A DNA stretch of 22,859 bases from HKST-UBA85 sp035654775 (GTDB taxonomy: Bacteria > Bacteroidota > Bacteroidia > Flavobacteriales > Flavobacteriaceae): NCBI GenBank assembly GCA_035654775.1, contig DASRWB010000058.1, forward strand, positions 1 through 22,859. The letters are read 5' to 3'. Numbering within the stretch: position 1 is the stretch's first letter; each line of letters begins with the position of its first letter. Below the pieces are notes generated by a model that made no database searches, was not told the origin of the DNA, and was given only the letters and a program-made list of their open reading frames with translations. Shown one piece after another: positions 1 through 7,338 of the stretch. Made by a program: the position numbers and the translations under genes.

Positions 1-4
1 AGTA

Positions 5-805
5 CTAGCCTACCAGCACAATACGCATCGCATTATCACTGGCAAACGTGTACAGGGTACCGTTTACCTCTTGGTAAAACTCGATACCCACGGCCACAAC
101 TACACCTACGGTAGCCGGCAAAACACTGCTAAACCCTAAGTCAACACTCAAGGTCGTATCAGCACCCACCATACCGCCCAGCGGTATAGCTGCACTAAAA
201 GCAATGCCATTCACCTCATTCTCGGCAGGCTCCGCAGGCTCATAGCCCAAAACATCAACACTGTACTTATAATCACTAAGCACCGTACTCACAAGAAGCA
301 AAGCAAAATGCGTAGCCCCTTCCGGTGGCGTGATAAAAGTATCCGTGTTAAAATCAGGAACAACCCAGGTGGCAATACTGCGGTTTGCATCAAGGCTCGG
401 AGCCGCATAAGGAGCATAAAACACACCCTGAAGCTGCGTCTCCTTATTAAACTCAAACCCCTTTATCAATTCTGCATTGGGTAAAATCTCAAAAGTACGC
501 TCGCCTCTGGCCCCCGGACCGCGAAGATTCACACGCTTCATCAAGCCCGTCAAACGGCCTACCATCGTCGCATCACTCATACTTTTTAGAATACTCATGT
601 AGCCTAGGCGTAAAGCCTTACCTACCTTTGCACTACCACCAAACTCACGCATGTTCTCCCGCGTGCGTTTAAAATTGGGTTCTTTCAATATACGCTCTTT
701 TGAAATTCCTCCGCGGCTGCGTATCAGTTCCTGACCATCCGCCCGATAAAAAGTAAGTCCTCCCAACGTACCATCTATCGTAATATAACTACTTTGTCTA
801 GCCAT
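5..805 (-). CDS. Conserved Bacteroidota-type hypothetical protein, 266 aa
   Basis: I do not recognise a named function. The protein has no signal peptide and no obvious membrane segment. Residues 1-35 carry a Gly-rich stretch (GTLGGLTFY) followed by RSRGG, then a basic region with FKRTREN near residues 46-51 and a helical segment to about 95. The rest looks beta-rich, with many Val, Thr and Gly residues. This N-terminal layout (short Gly-rich start, Arg-Ser, then FxRTREN) is one I associate with a family of uncharacterised Bacteroidota proteins of about 200-270 aa, loosely like DUF6266; that link is from memory and not certain. The ATG at 805 is followed by the family-like MARQ start, and the stop lies at 5-7, so the gene is complete. 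It has no partner gene within view. Its coding is GC-richer than the central genes of the window. Confidence 0.75.
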   Translation of the reverse strand: MARQSSYITIDGTLGGLTFYRADGQELIRSRGGISKERILKEPNFKRTRENMREFGGSAKVGKALRLGYMSILKSMSDATMVGRLTGLMKRVNLRGPGARGERTFEILPNAELIKGFEFNKETQLQGVFYAPYAAPSLDANRSIATWVVPDFNTDTFITPPEGATHFALLLVSTVLSDYKYSVDVLGYEPAEPAENEVNGIAFSAAIPLGGMVGADTTLSVDLGFSSVLPATVGVVVAVGIEFYQEVNGTLYTFASDNAMRIVLVG

Positions 806-941
806 ATCTTTAAAAATTTGGGTAACCTAAACCCATCCCTACAAAACAGTATATAAACTGCCGGTTAATGTAAAAACAAGCTCAAATCACGATTAAACAA
901 TATGCAATACCCGCGTTTCACAAATATTGCGCTCACATACG

Positions 942-955
942 CATAAGGCCTTATG
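942..955. repeat. Perfect 14-bp palindrome
   Basis: CATAAGGCCTTATG is a perfect inverted repeat with no spacer. It lies 137 bases upstream of the start of the unknown protein at 805 and about 230 bases upstream of the channel promoter. It could bind a dimeric regulator, but nothing else supports that. Confidence 0.4.
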
Positions 956-1092
956 GTAAATCAAACGGGTAATTAGGAAAGAAATAAACTATAAAATCCA
1001 TTAACGTAAGTAATTATTTACATCGTATACAGCCCCTTGTTAAAGTATTCATAAAAAACCCGACACATGCCTTTTTGGGGCAAAGCCGTAGC

Positions 1093-1125
1093 AAAGGCAC
1101 CCCAAAGCCACCCCAAAGGCACCCT
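1093..1125 (+). repeat. 11-bp tandem repeat, three copies
   Basis: The unit AAAGGCACCCC occurs at 1093-1103, with one change at 1104-1114 (AAAGCCACCCC), and again with a changed last base at 1115-1125. The 11-bp period is close to one helical turn, so all copies face the same side of the DNA. The array sits 28 bases upstream of the -33 element of the channel gene promoter. Confidence 0.7.
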
Positions 1126-1152
1126 TAAGGTATCAACCTCCCGCCCTGCCCC

Positions 1153-1183
1153 TTTGCTATATAAACTCACCGTTGTATCTTTG
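1153..1183 (+). promoter_or_regulatory. Bacteroidota-type promoter of the MscS-like gene
   Basis: TTTG at 1153-1156 and TATCTTTG at 1176-1183, 19 bases apart, match the Bacteroidota -33/-7 consensus (TTTG and TAnnTTTG) exactly. The predicted transcript would start near 1188, about 17 bases before the ATG at 1205. This is the cleanest promoter in the window, and it rules out the upstream start at 1067 for this transcript. Confidence 0.8.
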
Positions 1184-1204
1184 TCCCCTAAAACCACAAC
1201 ACCC

Positions 1205-2458
1205 ATGAAAGACCTTCACCAGTATTTCTATCAGATTTTCCTCGAGCAAGGCCTGTCACAACAAGCCGCCACCTTTCTCAACATGCTCGCCCTGTTCATC
1301 TGCCTGCTCCTTATCCTCTGGCTTTCAGACATCATCACCCGAAAAGTACTCGTGCGCGCCTTTCATACCTTTGCCAGAAAAACAGCCACCCGCTTTGACG
1401 ACCTGCTCATCGAATACAAAACCTTTAACTATATCGCCCATTTCGTACCCCTGTTGATAACCATACAGTTATTCCCTATCGTATTCAAAGACTACCCCAC
1501 TTTTGAAGCTCCTATCGAAACCGTATTAAAGATCTACGGGATAGTCCTCTTCATTTGGATACTCCGAAGCATCCTAAAAACCCTGGAAGCCTACTTTAAA
1601 ACCAAACCCCGCCTTAAAGACAAACCCATAGACAGCTATATACAAGTAGTCATGCTTATAGTATGGATCGTAGGCATAGCCTCCTGTTTCGTGCTTATTA
1701 CCGGCATATCCTTCTGGAAGTTCTTCACCACCCTTGGAGCAGCATCCGCCATTTTACTGCTTATTTTCAAAGACACCATCCTCGGGTTTGTAGCCAGCAT
1801 ACAAGTAGCCGTTAACGACACCATACGCATCGGCGACTGGATTACCATGGAAAAATACGGCGCCGACGGCGATGTCATCGAAATAAACCTAAATACCGTT
1901 CAAGTACAAAACTTCGATAAAACCATTACCAATATCCCTACCTATGCCCTACTCTCTGATGCCTTCAAGAACTGGCGCGGCATGAACCAATCCGGCGGCC
2001 GTCGTATCAAGCGCGCCATACTCATTAAAACCGCAAGCATCAAGTACCTCAGTAAAGAGCTCGTAGAGAACCTAAAAAGCATTCAGCTCATCACCGAGTA
2101 CCTCAATACCCGCCAAAATGATATCGACAATTACAATACACAGCACAACATAGACAAGTCGCTGTTAATAAACGGCAGAAACCTCACCAATTTCGGCGTC
2201 TTCCGAAAGTACATCCAGGAATACATCGAAAACCATTCAGCCATCAATAAAAGCATGACCATCATGACCCGGCAGTTGGCACCTACCGCACAAGGTATCC
2301 CTTTAGAGATATACGCCTTCAGTAGCGACCAGCGCTGGGAAAACTACGAGTACATCATGGCCGATATTTTTGACCATTGCCTGGCAGCAATCCCCTATTT
2401 TGAATTGGAAGTCTTTGAATTTAGCACGAATACCCAAACCACAGTACAACCCGAATAA
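1205..2458 (+). CDS. YbdG-like mechanosensitive ion channel (MscS family)
   Basis: A 417-aa inner-membrane channel expected to open under membrane tension and release solutes during osmotic downshock. Hydrophobic segments lie at roughly residues 24-41, 79-95, 108-125, 145-165 and 170-200; the last should line the pore. The soluble beta domain holds the block GDWITMEKYGADGDVIEI (210-227), then the run TNIPTYAL and SDAFKNWRGMNQSGGRRIK (251-269). These are hallmarks of the E. coli YbdG subfamily, and the length matches YbdG (about 415 aa). The frame stays open upstream to 1067, but the promoter at 1153-1183 supports the ATG at 1205. It converges on the exporter gene at 2477 with only 18 bases between the stop codons. 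Base composition is GC-richer than in the genes beyond 2477. Confidence 0.92.
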   Translation: MKDLHQYFYQIFLEQGLSQQAATFLNMLALFICLLLILWLSDIITRKVLVRAFHTFARKTATRFDDLLIEYKTFNYIAHFVPLLITIQLFPIVFKDYPTFEAPIETVLKIYGIVLFIWILRSILKTLEAYFKTKPRLKDKPIDSYIQVVMLIVWIVGIASCFVLITGISFWKFFTTLGAASAILLLIFKDTILGFVASIQVAVNDTIRIGDWITMEKYGADGDVIEINLNTVQVQNFDKTITNIPTYALLSDAFKNWRGMNQSGGRRIKRAILIKTASIKYLSKELVENLKSIQLITEYLNTRQNDIDNYNTQHNIDKSLLINGRNLTNFGVFRKYIQEYIENHSAINKSMTIMTRQLAPTAQGIPLEIYAFSSDQRWENYEYIMADIFDHCLAAIPYFELEVFEFSTNTQTTVQPE

Positions 2459-2476
2459 ACTTTAAGCTATACAGTG

Positions 2477-3394
2477 TTATTTCTTAAATCGCTCCAGAAA
2501 AACATGTCTTTTATTGGTGTTTATAAAGTAGACGCCGGTGAGCAAAATAACAGCCGCAATAATAGACTGTAGTGTGATTTTTTCATCTAAAAAATACCAC
2601 CCCAAAAGCAAGGCCACTATGGGATTTACATAAGTAGAGGTTGCTACCTTTTCAGGAGATACTACCTTAAGCAGGTAATTAAATGCCGTAAAAGCCAGAA
2701 TGCTTCCAAAAACAATAAGTAAAACCATAGACACTTGGGTTTCCATTTTCCAAGCCTGCGGCATTTTCCAGCTTTCCCCGAAAGCCATACTGGCCAGTAA
2801 AAGCATTGTACCGCCCAGCACCATTTGATAACCGGTATTGACAAAATAGTTTTGAGGCAGTTTGGCTTTAGCCACAAACAAGCTACCGTAAGCCCAGCTT
2901 ACCATACACCCCAAAATCATAATCATCCCCAACACCGAACCTTCCTGAGTTATTATCTGCTTTTGACTGACCAGAAGATAGATGCCTATAATGCCCAGCA
3001 CCACACCAATAAATGACATGGCTTTTATCTTTTTCCCTTGCAATACCCGCATCATTAGCAGTATAACCAAGGGCTGCGCCGAAATCTCCAACGCAGCAAA
3101 CCCGCTATCAACATACTTTAAAGCCCAAACCACAATTCCATTTCCAAAAGCCAGAAAGAAAAAACCGGCCATAGCCGTATTTCTTAATTCCAAGGTTGTT
3201 ACTTTTAAAGGTATTTTTAATAGTAGTGCAATGACAAAGATTAACAATCCGGCACAAATAAAACGGGTGGCAGCCAGCATAAACGGAGGTAAATCGGCTA
3301 CCGCTATTTTGTTTAGTAAATAGGTACTTCCCCAAATAACATATACGGCAAAAAAGGCTAAGATGATAAGGGTTTTTTGTTGTGGTTTTCCCAT
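2477..3394 (-). CDS. DMT-superfamily (EamA) exporter
   Basis: A 305-aa membrane protein with about ten hydrophobic segments in two EamA-type halves. The N-terminal VYVIWGSTYLLNKIAV and the second-half SWAYGSLFVAK and YVNPIVALLLGWYFLDE are typical of YedA-like drug/metabolite exporters. A short basic tail (KRHVFLERFKK) should lie in the cytoplasm. The ATG at 3394 directly follows the TAA of agmatine deiminase, with no base between, so the two are almost certainly translated from one mRNA. That position suggests export or exchange of a polyamine-related compound such as agmatine or putrescine, but this is inferred from context only; the family carries many substrates. No own promoter is visible. 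Confidence 0.9.
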   Translation of the reverse strand: MGKPQQKTLIILAFFAVYVIWGSTYLLNKIAVADLPPFMLAATRFICAGLLIFVIALLLKIPLKVTTLELRNTAMAGFFFLAFGNGIVVWALKYVDSGFAALEISAQPLVILLMMRVLQGKKIKAMSFIGVVLGIIGIYLLVSQKQIITQEGSVLGMIMILGCMVSWAYGSLFVAKAKLPQNYFVNTGYQMVLGGTMLLLASMAFGESWKMPQAWKMETQVSMVLLIVFGSILAFTAFNYLLKVVSPEKVATSTYVNPIVALLLGWYFLDEKITLQSIIAAVILLTGVYFINTNKRHVFLERFKK

Positions 3395-4432
3395 TTATTT
3401 CGGAATTTGTTGACTCAAGCAGTGTAAGGTACCAAAACCCCAAATAAGGTCTATAGCACTTATACCTATCACTTCCCTTTCAGGAAAACATTGAGCTAAG
3501 ATGTTAAGTGCTATTCTGTCGTTTGGGTCATTAAAAACAGGAACCAGTACGCATTTGTTTAAAATAAGAAAATTGGCATAACTCGCCGGTAATTGTATTC
3601 CATCAAAATACAATGGTTTCGGCATAGGCAAAGAAACTATTTTAGGAGACTTTCCGTTTTCCAACTTAGCCGATTGCAAGCGCTTTAAGTTTTCCTGAAG
3701 CGGTTTATAGTTTAGGTCTTTTTTGTTATGTTCTACAACCGTCACAATAGTTTCTGCATCAACAAATCTGGCCAAATCGTCTACATGACCGTGTGTGTCA
3801 TCACCGACTATCCCATCTTTTAACCAAATGGTATGGGTAATTCCAAGATATGTTTTAAAAATAGTTTCGTAGTCTTCTTTGGTAAAACCGGGATTGCGTA
3901 CTTGAATTTTTGGGTGAAGTAAGCACTCTTCTGTAGTGAGCAATGTTCCTTTTCCGTTAACATCTATAGCGCCACCTTCCAAAATTACCGGTTTACCTTT
4001 ATAAATAACTTGATGCACAGGTACAGCTAAGGTGTTGGCAACGGCCTGTGGTACATTTCTGTCTAACCTATAATTGCGGTATTTTGCCCAACCGTTAAAG
4101 TTAAAATTCAAAGCTTCTCTCTTGGTCTTATTGTAAACCACAATAGGTCCTGAATCACGCATCCAGCTTCGGTTTGTTTTTTTTATAACGAATTTCACCT
4201 GACCTAAATCTACATGAGCAAGTGTGAGTAATTTTACAACCTTGTGCTGATGAGTAATACTTTCTACAATAAGAAATACGGTTTGAAAGGCCGTTATTTT
4301 TTTTATCATCTCAACAAAAGCCCATTTGATGGCTCCGTACTTACCCGGCCAGTCATTCCCGTTATGCGGAAAACAAAGCAAGGTGCCTTCTTGTGATTCC
4401 CATTCGGCAGGGAAACGTCTTGTTGTGCTCAT
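3395..4432 (-). CDS. aguA: Agmatine deiminase (agmatine iminohydrolase)
   Basis: Converts agmatine to N-carbamoylputrescine and ammonia in the cytoplasm. The 345-aa protein belongs to the peptidyl-arginine-deiminase fold family. Visible motifs are WMRDSGP (90-96), EGGAID (152-157), DDTHGHVDD (211-219) and the C-terminal GTLHCLSQQIP with the likely nucleophile Cys338. Asp93, His216 and Asp218 fit the other catalytic positions. The loop before the Cys reads GFG where many relatives have GGG, a small variation. Its start lies 2 bases after the stop of aguB, and its stop abuts the exporter start, so this is the middle gene of a three-gene operon. The preceding gene encodes the next pathway enzyme, which supports the substrate assignment over protein-arginine deimination. 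Confidence 0.95.
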   Translation of the reverse strand: MSTTRRFPAEWESQEGTLLCFPHNGNDWPGKYGAIKWAFVEMIKKITAFQTVFLIVESITHQHKVVKLLTLAHVDLGQVKFVIKKTNRSWMRDSGPIVVYNKTKREALNFNFNGWAKYRNYRLDRNVPQAVANTLAVPVHQVIYKGKPVILEGGAIDVNGKGTLLTTEECLLHPKIQVRNPGFTKEDYETIFKTYLGITHTIWLKDGIVGDDTHGHVDDLARFVDAETIVTVVEHNKKDLNYKPLQENLKRLQSAKLENGKSPKIVSLPMPKPLYFDGIQLPASYANFLILNKCVLVPVFNDPNDRIALNILAQCFPEREVIGISAIDLIWGFGTLHCLSQQIPK

Positions 4433-4434
4433 AA

Positions 4435-5313
4435 TTACAGGGCTCTTTTGGTAAGGTCTTCAAAAGCATCAATACGTCTGTCTCTAAAAAAAGGCCAGTT
4501 TTGACGTACATCTTCCTGTAGTTTCAGGTCAACGGTAGCGATAAGAATTTCTTCTTTGTCATGTGAAGCCTGTGCCAGTATTTCTCCTTGCGGTCCGCAA
4601 ATGAATGAAGCACCCCAAAATTCTATTCCTCGGGTATTGGGCAAGTACTGCTCAAGACCGATACGATTTGCCGCTGCCACGTATATGCCGTTGGCTACGG
4701 CATGGCCTTTCATCACGTTCATCCAGGCTCCGTATTGATTGGTCCCGTATTGTTCTTTCTCCTGCGGATGCCAGCCAATGGCAGTTGGGTAAAACAACAC
4801 TTCGGCGCCTTTTAGCGCAGTAAGTCTTGCGGCTTCAGGATACCATTGATCCCAGCAAATTAAAGTACCGATGTTTCCTTTTTTTGTTTTGTGGTTTAGA
4901 AAGCCTAAATCGCCGGGTGTAAAGTAAAACTTTTCATAAAAATGCGGGTCGTCCGGAATGTGCATTTTTCTGTACAATCCGGCTTCAGTGCCATCAGTAT
5001 CTATAATATAGGCACTGTTATGATAGATTCCAGCCATGCGTTTTTCAAAAAAAGGAACTACAATGACCACGCCTAATTTTTTGGCCAATGCACTAAAAGC
5101 TGTAAATGAAGTACTGTATAAAGACTCTGCAAAGGCAAAGTTGGCTACATCTTCACTTTGACAAAAATAATGACTGCTGTAAAGCTCCGGAAGACAAATT
5201 ACTTCGGCGCCTTTTTCGGCTGCCTTTTCTACCCATTCAGTGCATTTCTTTAAGTTGTTCTCGGGTGTATTATTGAGATTTAATTGAATTACGGCAATGG
5301 TATAATTACGCAT
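4435..5313 (-). CDS. aguB: N-carbamoylputrescine amidase
   Basis: Hydrolyses N-carbamoylputrescine to putrescine, carbon dioxide and ammonia, the second step after agmatine deiminase. The 292-aa protein is a complete nitrilase/carbon-nitrogen hydrolase domain with the Glu-Lys-Cys triad: Glu43 in LPELYSSHYFC, Lys116 in YRKMHIPDDP and Cys153 in LICWDQWYPEAARL. The motif around Cys153 is characteristic of the N-carbamoylputrescine amidase branch. It is the first gene of the aguB-aguA-exporter operon on the minus strand. The ATG at 5313 gives the usual family N-terminus (MRNYTIAVIQ). No clean TAnnTTTG box precedes it; TAATTTTA-like sequences between 5314 and 5400 are weak matches. Confidence 0.95.
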   Translation of the reverse strand: MRNYTIAVIQLNLNNTPENNLKKCTEWVEKAAEKGAEVICLPELYSSHYFCQSEDVANFAFAESLYSTSFTAFSALAKKLGVVIVVPFFEKRMAGIYHNSAYIIDTDGTEAGLYRKMHIPDDPHFYEKFYFTPGDLGFLNHKTKKGNIGTLICWDQWYPEAARLTALKGAEVLFYPTAIGWHPQEKEQYGTNQYGAWMNVMKGHAVANGIYVAAANRIGLEQYLPNTRGIEFWGASFICGPQGEILAQASHDKEEILIATVDLKLQEDVRQNWPFFRDRRIDAFEDLTKRAL

Positions 5314-5447
5314 GAAGTATAGTTTTTATTTCGGAGGTAAAATTAGTAAATAATAGCCTAAAAATTGGTATTGAATAAAGTTATGAATAAAAGTTTCTTT
5401 TTACAATAATTTAGCTTTTTTTGGTTTTTTAGTTGGCTTACAGGTTG

Positions 5448-5455
5448 TATTTTTG
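5448..5455 (+). promoter_or_regulatory. -7 box (TATTTTTG) of the DUF3817 gene
   Basis: An exact TAnnTTTG match, predicting a start near 5460 and a 13-base leader before the ATG at 5473. TTG triplets occur 12 and 24 bases upstream, and neither is ideal, so only the -7 element is well supported. Confidence 0.55.
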
Positions 5456-5472
5456 CACAAATTTTTACAACT

Positions 5473-5754
5473 ATGCTCAATTTATTTAGAATTATTGCCT
5501 TGCTTGAAGGCGTTTCTTACATCCTTTTACTTTTTATTGCCACACCTATTAAATATATAAAAGAAGACCCAACGTATGTGAAATTACTGGGAATGCCACA
5601 TGGTTTATTATTCATTGCCTATATTGTTTTAGCTGTTTTTATAAGCAAAAAACTGTTGTGGGATAACCGTGTTTTGGGTCGAGTACTTTTGGCTTCCATT
5701 ATTCCGTTTGGTACGTTTTATATTGACAGAAAGTACCTGTACGCAAAGAATTAA
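5473..5754 (+). CDS. DUF3817 small membrane protein
   Basis: A 93-aa inner-membrane protein of unknown role. It has three hydrophobic segments at about residues 2-23, 39-58 and 67-83. The sequence LLEGVSYILLLFIATPIKY near the start and GMPHGLLFIAY in the second helix are the conserved parts of the DUF3817 family, whose members are usually about 90-110 aa, so it is full length. It stands alone on the plus strand, divergent from aguB and convergent with the thioesterase gene. Its stop codon overlaps the stop of that gene through a shared TTAA at 5751-5754. No function can be given. Confidence 0.88.
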   Translation: MLNLFRIIALLEGVSYILLLFIATPIKYIKEDPTYVKLLGMPHGLLFIAYIVLAVFISKKLLWDNRVLGRVLLASIIPFGTFYIDRKYLYAKN

Positions 5755-6149
5755 TTGTTTTTATTTTTCAATCTGTCTTTTACAAATTCCACCTTTGTTT
5801 TTCCGTGTGCCTGGGGTTTTCCGTGCTCGTCCAAACTCACCAGTACAATGTTGTCTACAGTGATAATGGTTTCATGGGTCATTTTGTTGCGTACCTGACA
5901 GTTTAACGTAAGCGATGAAGTACCAAACTTGACCACTTCAATACCTATTTCAACGATATCGCCTTGCTTTGCTGAGCTGTTGAAATTGATTTCAGACATA
6001 AATTTGGTTACTACTCTTGGATTTTCTAATTGGATAACCGAATACAACGCAGCTTCTTCATCAATCCAGGCTAGTAAACGACCACCAAACAAAGTACCAT
6101 TGGCATTTAAATCTTCCGGTTTTACCCATTTTCGGGAGTGAAATCTCAT
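5751..6149 (-). CDS. Hotdog-fold acyl-CoA thioesterase
   Basis: A 132-aa single hotdog domain expected to hydrolyse acyl-CoA to free fatty acid and CoA in the cytoplasm. The segment LNANGTLFGGRLLAWIDEEAA (residues 14-34) is the family's active-site helix region, and INFNSSAKQGDIVEIGIEV matches the following conserved strand of YciA-like thioesterases. The C-terminal tail is Lys/Asn-rich. Length is normal for the family. Chain-length preference cannot be read from the sequence. A -7 box lies at 6205-6212, giving a leader of about 50 bases. The gene ends in the shared TTAA with the convergent DUF3817 gene, so there is no room for a terminator between them. Confidence 0.88.
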   Translation of the reverse strand: MRFHSRKWVKPEDLNANGTLFGGRLLAWIDEEAALYSVIQLENPRVVTKFMSEINFNSSAKQGDIVEIGIEVVKFGTSSLTLNCQVRNKMTHETIITVDNIVLVSLDEHGKPQAHGKTKVEFVKDRLKNKNN

Positions 6150-6186
6150 AGTTTTATTTTTAAGGGTGAATTTATAATGTAAAAAT

Positions 6187-6222
6187 TGATTCTAATTTTT
6201 TTATCAAAAGTAGAAAGAATCA
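6187..6222. repeat. Inverted repeat around the thioesterase -7 box
   Basis: TGATTCT at 6187-6193 pairs with AGAATCA at 6216-6222 across a 22-base spacer that contains the -7 box at 6205-6212. It could be an operator or a chance repeat in AT-rich DNA. Confidence 0.4.
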
Positions 6223-6231
6223 TTTGTCAAA
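6205..6231 (-). promoter_or_regulatory. Promoter of the thioesterase gene
   Basis: On the minus strand TTTG (6231-6228) is followed 15 bases later by TACTTTTG (6212-6205), an exact TAnnTTTG match. The spacing is shorter than the usual 17-23 bases, so the -33 element is less certain than the -7 box. Confidence 0.5.
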
Positions 6232-6273
6232 CCTCGTGTTTTTTTTGGGTTATTATAAAAAACTTTACTTTGG

Positions 6274-7164
6274 TTAATACAAAGAAGTTTCGGGGTTAGC
6301 CATTACCGGAATATGTAGCTGACTTTCTATGCTTTCATTGAGTTTTTTGATAAAATGGGCCGAAAGCAAAGGTGAAGCTTTTTCAATATTTTGATGCACA
6401 AAAAAGGCTATTTCCTTTATTCCTTGTTCTTTCCATTGTGTCAGGCGTTCAACCCATTGGTCCAAACGGTGATAATCACTTTGATGATTGGCTCCCACAT
6501 ACCTTATAAAAGCCGTAGGATTGGTTAAACGCATATGCAACAAATCTCTTCTTCCGGCTGTATCTACCAGAACATTTGCCACATTATAACTTTCCAGCAA
6601 GTGGTATAACTCGTTTGAAACCGAAGTATCATTATACCACTGTGTATGCCTGAACTCAACGGCTAAAGGTATCTCTTTAGGCCAATCCTCAATAAAAGTA
6701 ACTACACGAGAAAAATCTTTAGGTGAAAAATTATTGTGCATCTGCAAAAATACAGTTCCCAGTTTTTCTTTCAAATGTACTGCCGAATACAAAAAGTGCT
6801 GCACCACTTCACTTACTTCTGAAAGTCTTTTCCAGTGACTTATTTCCTGATTTAGCTTGGGAAAAAATTTAAAATTTTCAGGTGTTTTTTCATACCATTT
6901 AGTAAACTGTTCCGGTGGAAAAATTCGATAAAACGTAGCATTCATCTCAATGGAATTAAACTGTGTGGCGTAATACTGCAATTCGTCTTTTGTGCCGCGC
7001 GGATAAAACCCTTTTAAATCGGTTTTATTCCATTTTGCACAACCAACATATATTTTAGGAGCACTATTGTTTCCGCTTTTAGACAATACGTTCTTGACCT
7101 CTGAAGGGTCTTTAGGCAATGTGAAATCAATAGTTTCGGGATTGGTAACACTTCCAAATTTCAT
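6274..7164 (-). CDS. DUF72 family protein (YecE-like)
   Basis: A 296-aa protein of the DUF72 family, which adopts a TIM-barrel fold; its biochemical role is not established. Signature parts include KIYVGCAKWNKTDLKGFYPRG near residues 37-57, FNSIEMNATFYR (69-80), the central PLAVEFRHTQWY, and LLHMRLTNPTAFIRYVG. A polar N-terminal extension of about 35 residues precedes the barrel, which is common in Bacteroidota members. No signal peptide is seen. It is separated from the next minus-strand gene by about 120 bases that contain that gene's own promoter, so it is probably transcribed alone. No clear promoter box was found upstream; a TATTTTG sequence is one base short of the consensus. Confidence 0.88.
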   Translation of the reverse strand: MKFGSVTNPETIDFTLPKDPSEVKNVLSKSGNNSAPKIYVGCAKWNKTDLKGFYPRGTKDELQYYATQFNSIEMNATFYRIFPPEQFTKWYEKTPENFKFFPKLNQEISHWKRLSEVSEVVQHFLYSAVHLKEKLGTVFLQMHNNFSPKDFSRVVTFIEDWPKEIPLAVEFRHTQWYNDTSVSNELYHLLESYNVANVLVDTAGRRDLLHMRLTNPTAFIRYVGANHQSDYHRLDQWVERLTQWKEQGIKEIAFFVHQNIEKASPLLSAHFIKKLNESIESQLHIPVMANPETSLY

Positions 7165-7291
7165 ATTTGTTTATTTTATAAAGTTCTAATGTTAAGATTG
7201 GGTGTATAGCAAAATACTCTTTAATTTACTGAAAGTCAAATTTATACTCATAATTGTTTATAAAGTGGTTAACAACTAAGTGAAGCAGGGT

Positions 7292-7321
7292 TTTGACATA
7301 TAGTGATAATCTCTAATTTTA
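7292..7321 (+). promoter_or_regulatory. Promoter of the 7339-7755 gene
   Basis: TTTG at 7292-7295 and TAATTTTA at 7314-7321, 18 bases apart, match the Bacteroidota pattern with one mismatch in the last base of the -7 box. The predicted start near 7326 leaves a 13-base leader to the ATG at 7339, and it places an upstream in-frame GTG (7303) outside the transcript. Confidence 0.6.
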
Positions 7322-7338
7322 AAAAAACCTTTCTTCTC

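Larger units (their letters stand above)
806..1204. other. Gene-free stretch between divergent genes
   Basis: About 400 bases between the unknown protein (leftward) and the mechanosensitive channel gene (rightward). I see no convincing coding. It holds a 14-bp palindrome at 942-955, an 11-bp tandem repeat at 1093-1125 and the channel gene promoter at 1153-1183. No clear TAnnTTTG box was found for the leftward gene. An open frame reads through 1067-1204 into the channel gene, but it starts upstream of the promoter and is not counted as coding. Confidence 0.6.

Noticed and set aside
1067..1204. Upstream extension of the channel gene to a start at 1067
   Set aside because: An ideal promoter at 1153-1183 lies inside the extension, the extension has Pro/Lys-rich low-complexity coding from the 11-bp repeat, and the family N-terminus begins near 1205.
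1018..1206. Minus-strand frame over the 11-bp repeat region
   Set aside because: It covers the channel promoter and repeat array, and its sequence shows no known motif; no promoter or start signal supports it.
7303..7338. GTG start at 7303 for the small conserved gene
   Set aside because: It lies between the -33 and -7 boxes, upstream of the predicted transcript start; the ATG at 7339 fits better.
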